Notes: a model not told the origin generated them from the letters alone. Counted from the first letter of the stretch, positions 1-5,030 are shown. The stretch is DNA of 6,938 nucleotides from Candidatus Hodarchaeota archaeon (GCA_030589605.1 JAUUVJ010000219.1:1-6938); one strand, 5' to 3'. Numbers and translations are program-made.

Positions 1-48
1 GAATGAAATATTCATAGTTTTTTCAAACTGATTTCCTTGTTCATTCTC

Positions 49-58
49 TTTTTTTTTT
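49..58 (+). terminator. T10 tract, possible archaeal terminator
   Basis: An uninterrupted run of ten T follows a T-rich stretch. Archaeal RNA polymerase commonly terminates at such tracts without a hairpin, so this could end a + strand transcript entering from the left. No gene end is recognisable in the first 48 bases, so the assignment rests on base composition alone. Confidence 0.25.
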
Positions 59-66
59 ACAAGATT

Positions 67-82
67 TAAGATATATTAATTA
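67..82 (+). promoter_or_regulatory. TATA-like box ahead of the 115-431 gene
   Basis: The string AAGATATATTAATTA resembles an archaeal BRE/TATA element. It lies about 35-45 nt before the ATG at 115, which would give a short leader. The context is very AT-rich, so chance matches are likely. Confidence 0.3.
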
Positions 83-114
83 GTTCAAACCATATTCAAA
101 ATTGAGTTTAAAAG

Positions 115-431
115 ATGCAAACTTTTAAACCTCACACCAAAGAATTTGAAATAGTGAAGCTCATAAATCTAGAATATCCTCTCTATGAATTAATCGAAGA
201 AATAGCTTACGTATTTAGATGTACGAAAGATAGATTTTGTATATTTCAAATAAATAAAGGCCGTTCATGACATACGAGTCAAGATTATTACTCAGAGGTA
301 CATAGTTCTAGATTTTCTTTCCGATTATAATTTATTAAATGAGGCATTAAGAATGGGATGGAATACCCATTAGATACCACAAGCAAGACCTGAAATAGAA
401 GTAACAATAACAGTGGATGATAATGAAGCAA
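115..431 (+). pseudogene. Broken hypothetical gene, about 100 codons, one frameshift and one internal stop
   Basis: An ATG at 115 opens 51 codons (MQTFKPHTKEFEIVKLINLE...) that end with TGA at 268-270. Protein-like sequence continues in the next frame from about 254 (ITQRYIVLDFLSDYNLLNEA...) to a TAG at 371-373. It goes on past that stop in the same frame (IPQARPEIEVTITVDDNEAI) to a TGA at 431-433. The three pieces join into one plausible soluble polypeptide, rich in charged and aliphatic residues, which suggests one gene that lost its frame. The family is not recognised. The last piece overlaps the start of the downstream CxxC protein, as translationally coupled neighbours do. A TATA-like box lies upstream. 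Two separate short genes, or sequencing errors, remain possible. Confidence 0.45.
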
Positions 432-668
432 TATGAAGAAATGGGAATGATTAAGATTCCCTGTGTTAGGCCAATTGACCCCAAAAATAGAATGAACTAT
501 ACTCCTCAGCAGAGAGCCCGAATGACTCTTGATGATTGGGAAATAGAAGCTGGCTGTGGTGCCTTTTATATTTTCGATGAATTTGTAGATGTAAATGGAC
601 AAGTCCAGTTGAGATGTAATGGTTGTGGGCATAAAATTAAGATCTCATTTACACTTGTGGAAGACTGA
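417..668 (+). CDS. Small hypothetical protein with a CxxC(G)H zinc-knuckle-like motif
   Basis: This 83-residue frame is closed by TGA and has protein-like composition. The C-terminal half carries Cys47 and then RCNGCGH (Cys67, Cys70, His72), which could form one metal site of a short zinc ribbon. The N-terminal half is basic and polar (PKNRMNYTPQQRARMTLDDW) with no membrane segment, so the product is probably cytosolic. The start could instead be the ATG at 423, since a weak GTGGA purine motif sits five bases before it. The preceding broken gene overlaps its 5' end. The stop at 666-668 overlaps a GAGGTGG motif that could serve the next frame, so all three may have been one operon. The function is unknown. 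It could also be the surviving 3' part of a longer gene including 115-431, if the frame change there is an error. Confidence 0.6.
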   Translation: MIMKQYEEMGMIKIPCVRPIDPKNRMNYTPQQRARMTLDDWEIEAGCGAFYIFDEFVDVNGQVQLRCNGCGHKIKISFTLVED

Positions 669-673
669 GGTGG
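667..673 (+). promoter_or_regulatory. Strong Shine-Dalgarno-like GAGGTGG
   Basis: This GAGGTGG overlaps the stop of the CxxC protein gene and is complementary to the archaeal 16S 3' end. The nearest in-line ATG is at 687, about 13 bases away, longer than ideal. It suggests that the broken membrane-protein gene downstream was translationally coupled. Confidence 0.35.
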
Positions 674-686
674 CTACTAACCCATT

Positions 687-990
687 ATGGTTATTAGAGA
701 GACAACATTGGTGTAATTTTATGTATCATACTTTTTGCTGTAGTTCAAGTGGCAACCTTGCTGACAACAAACTGAATATATCGAGTAATAGAAATTGTTA
801 TAGTAAGCGATATATTTCCTATCTTTACTATTTATTGGATAATAATCGTTCTTCATATATCAAAACAATTCAAAAAAACACACTCTACAACCTTCATTGT
901 CTAATTTCTGATAAAAAATTACTTGAAGAATGCACTAACAATCAAATAGATTTTCGAATGGAGAAATTGGAAGCTCCTGATGAGTTCTAA
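687..990 (+). pseudogene. Broken small membrane protein gene with hydrophilic C-terminal tail
   Basis: Two strongly hydrophobic stretches share one frame: IGVILCIILFAVVQVATLL from 707, then IEIVIVSDIFPIFTIYWIII, followed by basic SKQFKK. A TGA at 773-775 separates them. At the A7 tract 872-878 the protein-like frame shifts and runs on as a charged tail (LISDKKLLEECTNNQ... to EKLEAPDEF) ending with TAA at 988-990. The start is unclear: an ATG at 687 gives MVIRETT, but a shift is needed before 707. The best reading is a two-helix membrane protein with a cytoplasmic tail that has lost its frame at two or three places. A longer open frame over the same bases (from 619) is rich in Cys, His and Trp in its first half and looks like a shadow. 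The 3' end overlaps the convergent 45-residue gene by four bases. Confidence 0.4.
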
Positions 991-1124
991 TAAATCATTT
1001 TCATTAAAAAGGTTAAGACTTGAAGGTTACTATTTTGATCGAATAGCAAAGCCACTCCAATAATAAAAAACACACTAAACCCGATTATAAAACCGATCAT
1101 CCTCTTGATTAGGAAATAATCCAT
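987..1124 (-). CDS. 45-residue single-pass membrane protein
   Basis: ATG at 1124-1122 starts MDYFLIKRMIGFIIGFSVFF and ends at TAG 987-989, 45 residues in total. One hydrophobic helix covers about residues 9-28, with Lys/Arg before it, which suggests N-in topology; a short polar tail follows. The start is supported by a GGTGAGG motif four bases upstream (1129-1135), the best ribosome binding site in the window. It lies 50 nt downstream of the Orc1/Cdc6 gene on the same strand and could be co-transcribed with it. The family is not recognised. Small size argues for caution, but the site, start and helix together make this more than a chance frame. Its end overlaps the end of the convergent broken gene by four bases. 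Confidence 0.55.
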   Translation of the reverse strand: MDYFLIKRMIGFIIGFSVFFIIGVALLFDQNSNLQVLTFLMKMIY

Positions 1125-1128
1125 CTTT

Positions 1129-1135
1129 CCTCACC
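1129..1135 (-). promoter_or_regulatory. Ribosome binding site of the 45-residue membrane protein
   Basis: On the minus strand this reads GGTGAGG, followed by AAAG and ATG. It closely matches the anti-Shine-Dalgarno complement GGTGA and decides the start of a frame that would otherwise be too short to call. Confidence 0.55.
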
Positions 1136-1174
1136 TTCCGTTTGCTAAAGATCTTTTTTTGAGTATTCTTATTA

Positions 1175-2422
1175 TTACTTACCAAGTCTCAAGATCGAAC
1201 TCAGTTTTTTATGGATTGATTCTATCAACAAGTAATGTACTTTTATCATTATGGCTTCTTTTTCTGTCTTGTATTGCTGTAACAGTCCTCGCTCCTCCAG
1301 ATTGGTTATATAGGTATGAACGGCTGTTTTTCTACGGGGCATTATTCCTAACCTATCACATAGGGTATAATAAGCCTCTTTTACCTCTGTGGTAGTAAGT
1401 ACTGGTTTATCTGTTGTATGTATCGTGTCTATCAAACTGAAATATAATAGTTGTTGATGATAGACTAAATGTTTTAGTATCTCAAACTTAGGTTGTTGGG
1501 ATGGTAGTTGTGATTCAAACACTTTCTCTACATGATCTAATTTCAGAATTTGTGCTTGTTCCTTTTCTGCCTGTTTAGCGGTACGCCATAGGAGGTCGAT
1601 TGTCTCACGAGTATCGCCTTGTGCTGCTGTTAATTCAACTATTGTTTCAAGTATTGGATCGGTATATGACTGATTTTTCAATCCTACACTAGCTCGGTCT
1701 TTCACAATTTCAAATAGTTCTCCAGGTTTGTACGCGGATAAGTGAATATGCTTACTCATGTAAGACGAAGTGATTGAGGTTGATAATTCATGTGCTGTTG
1801 ATTCATCACTTGTCACAAAAAGTAAATTTAACCGATTGATTATTGAGGCTTTTATTTTCATTAATTGTATTCGTTCTTGAAGTGTCAATTGCTCAATATC
1901 TTCAATAATCAGCAATAAAACTAAATTATGTTCTGCTATATCTGATTTGAGAATCTCGATTAATTGAGCTTGTGATCTTCTTTGAGGAGTAAATTGTGGA
2001 TTCATTTGAAATAGTATTGTGGCTAGAACACTTCTGAGATCCTTTTTGAGTCTACAATTTACTTTAATGATTTTAAGTGTCGGATCCCCTATTCGTGGTT
2101 TGGGTCGAAGTATTTCTCCCAGACTTTTTATCAGTGCTTCGACTACTAATGATTTACCTGATCCCACACTACCCGAAAGGATAGCCATCAGTGGTTTTTT
2201 AGATGATGGTGTTCGTTTTACTAATGGATTGAAGTATTTCGCGAGTGACTTGATTTCATTCCCTCTATGAAAAATCACATCAGGTTTAAAATTATTATTA
2301 AACACTTCTTCCCCTGTTCCTTCCTCTGGCGCATTGAAAATGAATGGTGTTTTTGTTGCCTCAATCATTTGTTTAAAACTACCACTACTACGTGTAGTTC
2401 TATTAGAGGTTGGATCAACCAT
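1175..2422 (-). CDS. Divergent archaeal Orc1/Cdc6 replication initiator (AAA+ plus winged helix)
   Basis: Archaeal Orc1/Cdc6 proteins bind origins and load the MCM helicase. This 415-residue frame has the usual length and order: an N-terminal ...VIFHRGNEI... element, Walker A GSVGSGKS (84-91), Walker B region LLLIIEDIEQL, sensor 2 GDTRETIDLLWR (Arg272), and a C-terminal winged helix from about 311 (LTTTEVKEAYYTLCDRLGI, then TAVHTYITNLEERGLL). Several normally invariant residues differ. Walker B reads EDIE (174-177) instead of DEID. Sensor-1 Asn is Ser205. In the LEPRVKSS box the arginine finger is Ser216. Walker A Lys90 is kept. It may bind ATP but hydrolyse poorly, or act as an auxiliary paralogue. 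I chose the ATG at 2422 because GGTGA ends five bases before it; the ATG at 2434 would add four residues but has GGTGG directly abutting it. A TATA-like box lies at 2469-2486. Confidence 0.9.
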   Translation of the reverse strand: MVDPTSNRTTRSSGSFKQMIEATKTPFIFNAPEEGTGEEVFNNNFKPDVIFHRGNEIKSLAKYFNPLVKRTPSSKKPLMAILSGSVGSGKSLVVEALIKSLGEILRPKPRIGDPTLKIIKVNCRLKKDLRSVLATILFQMNPQFTPQRRSQAQLIEILKSDIAEHNLVLLLIIEDIEQLTLQERIQLMKIKASIINRLNLLFVTSDESTAHELSTSITSSYMSKHIHLSAYKPGELFEIVKDRASVGLKNQSYTDPILETIVELTAAQGDTRETIDLLWRTAKQAEKEQAQILKLDHVEKVFESQLPSQQPKFEILKHLVYHQQLLYFSLIDTIHTTDKPVLTTTEVKEAYYTLCDRLGIMPRRKTAVHTYITNLEERGLLQQYKTEKEAIMIKVHYLLIESIHKKLSSILRLGK

Positions 2423-2427
2423 ATTAT

Positions 2428-2432
2428 TCACC
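2428..2432 (-). promoter_or_regulatory. Ribosome binding site of the Orc1/Cdc6 gene
   Basis: The minus strand reads GGTGA, then five bases, then ATG (2422-2420). This spacing is ideal and favours the internal ATG over the one twelve bases upstream. Confidence 0.5.
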
Positions 2433-2468
2433 ATCCACCGTTATTTAGGGGAGTAATGGTCAGAACAA

Positions 2469-2486
2469 GAATTTATTATATCTTTT
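2469..2486 (-). promoter_or_regulatory. TATA/BRE-like promoter of the Orc1/Cdc6 gene
   Basis: The minus strand reads AAAAGATATAATAAATTC, an A-rich BRE-like lead followed by a TATA-like core. Its distance to the start codons predicts a leader of roughly 15-30 nt, consistent with use of a Shine-Dalgarno site. Confidence 0.45.
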
Positions 2487-2525
2487 ACTACTACAGTACT
2501 CCTTATGACTCATCTCTTAATAAAA

Positions 2526-2923
2526 GTGACCAAAAGGGATGAAATTATTATTGTATATGAAAAGACTAATCAATCAGGCAAGAAACTATTTGGAAATAGG
2601 TGTTCGATTTAAGTGGTAAAAAATGGAAAATGACTGATTGATTGAGTAGTAAATATGAATAAATTAAAGTCGAATAATATTTCAAAGTGACTAGTAACAA
2701 TTGAAAGAGATGTAGGAGAAGTGACTATTAAAATGATCCAGAATAAAGCATTACGAGAGAAATTTCTGATTTTTACGAAAACAACTCTTAACATTCTCCG
2801 AGATAGGGAAAAAAACAATTTAATTATACGGTTTTAGGCAAAAAGTGGAATAAAATAAGAGTACTTCCAGAAACGAAAGAATGTATTATAGAATTCAGAA
2901 AGAATGATAAATTTAGTTCGTAA
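2526..2923 (+). pseudogene. Multiply broken coding region of unknown family
   Basis: No intact gene fills this stretch, but protein-like segments follow each other on the plus strand in changing frames. The first runs 2526-2612 (DEIIIVYEKTNQSGKKLFG). A short one follows from 2606 (DLSGKKWKMTD). A longer one covers 2691-2837 (IERDVGEVTIKMIQNKALRE... KTTLNILRDREK). After the A7 tract 2809-2815 a further segment in the next frame ends at TAA 2921-2923 (TVLGKKWNKIRVLPETKECI...). The order and composition suggest one soluble protein of roughly 130 residues that decayed by several indels and stops. I do not recognise the family. The alternative is that part of this is chance in AT-rich DNA; the segment from 2691 on is the most convincing. 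From 2924 to 3155 I see only short, weak reading segments and nothing I can call. Confidence 0.35.
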
Positions 2924-3155
2924 ATCTTCAATTTTCCATCATTTACTTACACAATATCAATTTAGATGGCAAACAAAGACTATATCATTATCAAAATATA
3001 GGGAAAATAAATCAAAGCAGCGACTTATAAGTTCAAGAAACGAGACAGAATCAAAATTAAAAAAAAGGGAAAACACACTGAAGGAATAAGACTGTCTTTC
3101 AGAAATAAGTATTCTAACAATAAAGGGATTCAACAAAAAAGGGGAGGAAAAAGAA

Positions 3156-3296
3156 CTAAGTAGATTCCAAAACTTTGTCCCGATTGCTGTCCAACAAACA
3201 AGCCATATCCTCAAAAGCATCCTGAATATGATCGCCTGTTTTGGCACTGGTCTCAAAAAAGTTAGCCATTGCCAACAATAGGCCATTCAACTCTTG
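3156..3296 (-). pseudogene. C-terminal remnant of a Ras/Rab-type small GTPase
   Basis: The minus-strand frame from 3296 to TAG at 3156-3158 reads QELNGLLLAMA, then NFFETSAKTGDHIQDAFEDM, then a short charged tail. This matches the last strand and helix of Ras-superfamily GTPases: the G5 box ETSAK, preceded by the aromatic pair that typifies Rab/Ras proteins and followed by TG-x-I-x-x-AF. The frame is closed upstream by TAG (3297-3299). The P-loop, DxxG and NKxD boxes expected in the preceding 120 residues are absent. A short TIG-containing segment at 3307-3366 in another frame might be switch I debris. Ras-like GTPases are abundant in Asgard archaea, so this is the main taxonomic clue here. 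It cannot fold or bind nucleotide alone, hence pseudogene. Its former partners are unknown. Confidence 0.7.
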
Positions 3297-3432
3297 CTAC
3301 GGGTCAGAGAGGTAGTTTAAAAACTTGAACTTTCCGTGAAGGATAGTCATTACTCCCGATGGTGACCTACTCATCATTCGAGCACTGGTTACCCAAGAGA
3401 TTATACACTTCAAATGAAATTCATTCACCTAG

Positions 3433-4134
3433 CTATCGAGAAGAATTCCTCTTAATCCGAGATCGGGAACCTAGAATGACTAAGATAATAATCAATTCAA
3501 TTGAAAACGTCCATCCTGGAGCAATTAATCCCCTCCCTGTTGTCACAACCAATTTTTTCCCAGAGGGGGCAGTTACTTCCTTGCGGACTAATATTCCGGT
3601 AGAGGTTTTCCATTTATACTGAACATCTAGAATCTCATTATATTTGACATTAACGATTGCTGTTGTGTCTGTAATGGAGGAACTCGTGTAAGTGGCTTTT
3701 GTTAAATTTTCAATGAGCTCTGTATCATTAAAAAGCTGTTGAAAAAAGCTCACATTATTCATAGAAATTGGAAGTAGAAGCAAAGGGTAATCCGAATTAT
3801 AATTAAGTGGTACAATGCTGATATCACCTTCTACATTAATGCGGATTGTTAATCTACTTCCATTAAAGAAGTTAAAACTCATGGGAGGTTCAATCTGAAG
3901 GTGGATGGCTGTCCCTCCTCCTTGAAGATTAATTCCCCCAATCAAGTAAATATCGTGGTATTGTTCTGCTGTTTTTAAACTCCGTAATTCTGATTTTGCT
4001 GCGTTCCAATGATAATATTTTGTTGTGATGTCAGGAGACCAATCAGAATGTCCAGTAGCAACCATTGGGATGGAATATAAAAATATTAAATTTAGCATTA
4101 TTGTGATCTTACAGATCATTCTTTTTCTATTCAT
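3433..4134 (-). CDS. Exported protein with C-terminal membrane anchor (PGW-type tail)
   Basis: This 233-residue protein begins with a clear signal peptide: basic MNRKRMICK, a hydrophobic core to about residue 24, and a likely cleavage near ATGHSDW. The body is beta-rich and polar with several N-x-S/T sites and no cysteine after the signal region. The C-terminus has the tripartite layout of archaeal sorting tails: PGW (206-208), a short hydrophobic stretch (about 210-222) and a basic cluster RSRIKR (224-229). This suggests export and anchoring at the outer face of the membrane, possibly by an archaeosortase-like enzyme; that is inferred from layout only. The start is supported by GTGAG five bases before the ATG. 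It lies 26 nt downstream of the metzincin-like fragment on the same strand, probably once an operon. The family is unrecognised. It is intact. Confidence 0.75.
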   Translation of the reverse strand: MNRKRMICKITIMLNLIFLYSIPMVATGHSDWSPDITTKYYHWNAAKSELRSLKTAEQYHDIYLIGGINLQGGGTAIHLQIEPPMSFNFFNGSRLTIRINVEGDISIVPLNYNSDYPLLLLPISMNNVSFFQQLFNDTELIENLTKATYTSSSITDTTAIVNVKYNEILDVQYKWKTSTGILVRKEVTAPSGKKLVVTTGRGLIAPGWTFSIELIIILVILGSRSRIKRNSSR

Positions 4135-4139
4135 ATTTT

Positions 4140-4144
4140 CTCAC
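4140..4144 (-). promoter_or_regulatory. Ribosome binding site of the exported anchored protein
   Basis: The minus strand reads GTGAG, five bases (AAAAT), then ATG at 4134. It is close to the consensus GGTGA and supports the signal-peptide start. Confidence 0.45.
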
Positions 4145-4160
4145 TGATAATTTCAGATTC

Positions 4161-4376
4161 TTAAGGAAGACCATCAAAATGGTGTATCAAGTTTCTTATT
4201 CTATAATCATTATCACTCTCTAGATTCCAACCACCAAATAGAATGCTTCCAGTCATGATGTATCCCCAACCCCCAGTGTGTTCTGTTGAGTAATCGTGAA
4301 AGATCTCATGTAATGTCGCTCTTTTCATCTGGTCAGTATCTCCGAAACCCTTCCATTCTGCACTTTCAGTTCCTGA
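4161..4376 (-). pseudogene. C-terminal catalytic fragment of a metzincin-like zinc metallopeptidase
   Basis: The minus-strand frame open from 4376 to TAA at 4161-4163 carries HEIFHDYSTEH, matching HExxHxxGxxH of metzincins with Ser at the Gly position. The three His would be zinc ligands and the Glu the catalytic base. Eight residues after the third His comes GYIMTGS, a candidate Met-turn with Met at the distance usual in matrixin-type enzymes. A tail rich in Gly and Trp follows (SILFGGWNLESDNDYRIRNL...). Only about 70 residues remain; an internal Met at 4328 could start 55. A complete metzincin domain needs well over 100, so the N-terminal half, with any signal or propeptide, is missing. The frame ends upstream at a junction with an oppositely oriented coding fragment. 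The intact exported protein follows 26 nt downstream. Confidence 0.65.
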
Positions 4377-4536
4377 TTATGAAATAGAAATGAAATATGA
4401 TTATTGGTCTAGTAATAAATCTGATTATGGCTCTACTTCTTTTGTTGAAGGCGAAATTATCGGTATGGATTCTTTTCATAAACTGAATATTCCTCTGATC
4501 CATTTAAAAACCAAATCTGAAAAAAGAAGATCATAA
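4363..4536 (+). pseudogene. 3' fragment of an unknown gene, abutting the metzincin-like fragment
   Basis: The plus-strand frame reads VPDYEIEMKYDYWSSNKSDY, then GSTSFVEGEIIGMDSFHKLN and a basic tail, ending at TAA 4534-4536. Composition is protein-like, with many Tyr, Ser and acidic residues and no low-complexity bias. No start codon with a ribosome binding site is visible; the only early ATG (4390) lies inside the run. The protein-like character begins close to 4370, where the opposite-strand peptidase fragment also begins, so both seem to have lost their 5' parts at the same joint. The fragment ends exactly against a 21-bp palindrome. The family is not recognised. Confidence 0.4.
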
Positions 4537-4555
4537 TACGTAATGATTACGTATT
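4535..4555. repeat. 21-bp perfect palindrome
   Basis: The arms AATACGTAAT and ATTACGTATT flank a single central G. The palindrome overlaps the last two bases of the preceding stop codon and directly abuts a second inverted repeat. It could be a dimeric regulator site, a transcript-end hairpin, or the scar of a small mobile element; nothing in the sequence decides which. Confidence 0.6.
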
Positions 4556-4590
4556 GATTAAGTAGAATAAGCAGAATGATCTACTTAATC
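4556..4590. repeat. Inverted repeat with 11-bp perfect arms and 13-nt loop
   Basis: The arms GATTAAGTAGA and TCTACTTAATC are perfect complements around a 13-base loop. It starts at the base after the 21-bp palindrome ends. As RNA it would form a stable but AT-rich stem-loop. It may mark a transcript end between two plus-strand remnants, or the end of a small element. Confidence 0.6.
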
Positions 4591-4610
4591 CAACTAGCTG
4601 TTTTCTTTAA

Positions 4611-4756
4611 AACCAAGCATTTCGTCAAGTAAATTATTTGGAACTAGTAATTAATCAATATGCAGCAAAATACATAATAGAAAAGACAAACAAGGAATAG
4701 ATTTTATAGAGGAAGAGAATCTAATACAAAAAGGTTCATTTAATTCATTAAAATAG
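4611..4756 (+). pseudogene. Frameshifted 3' fragment of an unknown gene
   Basis: After a TAA at 4608-4610 one frame reads FRQVNYLELVINQYAAKYII then EKTNK up to TAG at 4698-4700. The next frame continues naturally from about 4694 as GIDFIEEENLIQKGSFNSLK to TAG at 4754-4756. Together they resemble the end of an alpha-helical soluble protein broken by one indel. The family is not recognised and there is no credible start. It ends 10 bases before the start of the secreted CxxC gene. Confidence 0.35.
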
Positions 4757-4766
4757 ATGATTGGGA

Positions 4767-5030
4767 ATGAAATTATATAAAAAGTACTTATATTACTTAA
4801 TTTTGTTGTTTCTCGTTGTTTCAACAACAAGTTCATCAGCTAACGCAACTGTTTTAGAATAAAGAAATCTGTTGACGTACCTTGAAAATTGATTAGAAAA
4901 AAATTATCAATTATGCTTTGACGACATTATTAACCAAAGATTTGGAAAGAAAGTCTTTGGAGCAACTCATCAATGCAATCATTGTCAAGGGAACATAATT
5001 AAACACACCTCGAATAACTTAGCTAAATGA
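4767..5030 (+). pseudogene. Secreted small CxxC protein gene interrupted by two in-frame stops
   Basis: ATG at 4767, with GGGA just upstream, starts a textbook signal peptide: MKLYKKYLYYLILLFLVV, then STTSSSANA as a likely cleavage site. The frame meets TAA at 4860-4862 after 31 codons. It continues in the same register through TGA at 4890-4892 to a final TGA at 5028-5030. The downstream part is protein-like and has Cys before an FDDIINQRFG stretch, then QCNHCQG (CxxC). Restoring the two stops would give about 87 residues: a small exported protein with one CxxC pair, possibly metal-binding or disulfide-forming. Two different stop codons make dedicated recoding unlikely, so decay by point mutation is the simplest reading. 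The general layout recalls the CxxC protein at 417-668, but the alignment is too weak to call them related. Confidence 0.5.

Noticed and set aside
1..75. Minus-strand open frame at the left edge (ENEQGNQFEKTMNISF...)
   Set aside because: It is protein-like but only 25 codons, has no start codon, and includes an A10 run; too little to call.
288..632. Minus-strand frame of 114 codons with a Leu/His-rich stretch
   Set aside because: It is antisense to the CxxC protein; the Leu run is the complement of a purine-rich coding stretch.
1159..1395. Plus-strand open frame of 78 codons
   Set aside because: It is antisense to the winged-helix end of Orc1/Cdc6 and is a shadow; the same holds for plus-strand frames at 2019-2270 and 2267-2542.
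2864..2879. CTTCCAGAAACGAAAG resembles an archaeal origin recognition box
   Set aside because: It occurs once, lacks the central dyad and G-run of known boxes, no second copy is seen near the orc1/cdc6 gene, and a coding remnant (RVLPETKEC) explains the bases.
2904..3089. Plus-strand frame of 61 codons, Ser/Lys-rich
   Set aside because: There is no ribosome binding site, it is low-complexity and basic, and other frames are equally plausible; no support for a gene.
2957..3286. Minus-strand frame of 109 codons rich in Phe, Trp and Leu
   Set aside because: It overlaps the GTPase tail in another frame, has no domain pattern, and its composition is that of a shadow over A-rich plus-strand DNA.
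4651..4836. Minus-strand frame of 61 codons
   Set aside because: It is antisense to two better-supported plus-strand remnants, including a clear signal peptide.
4890..4892. TGA as selenocysteine in the secreted CxxC gene
   Set aside because: A TAA lies upstream in the same frame, and no convincing SECIS-like hairpin was seen, so nonsense mutation is simpler.
417..5030. The two small CxxC proteins (417-668 and 4767-5030) as paralogues
   Set aside because: They share only an FD pair and an xCNxC motif with different spacing; one has a signal peptide and the other does not.
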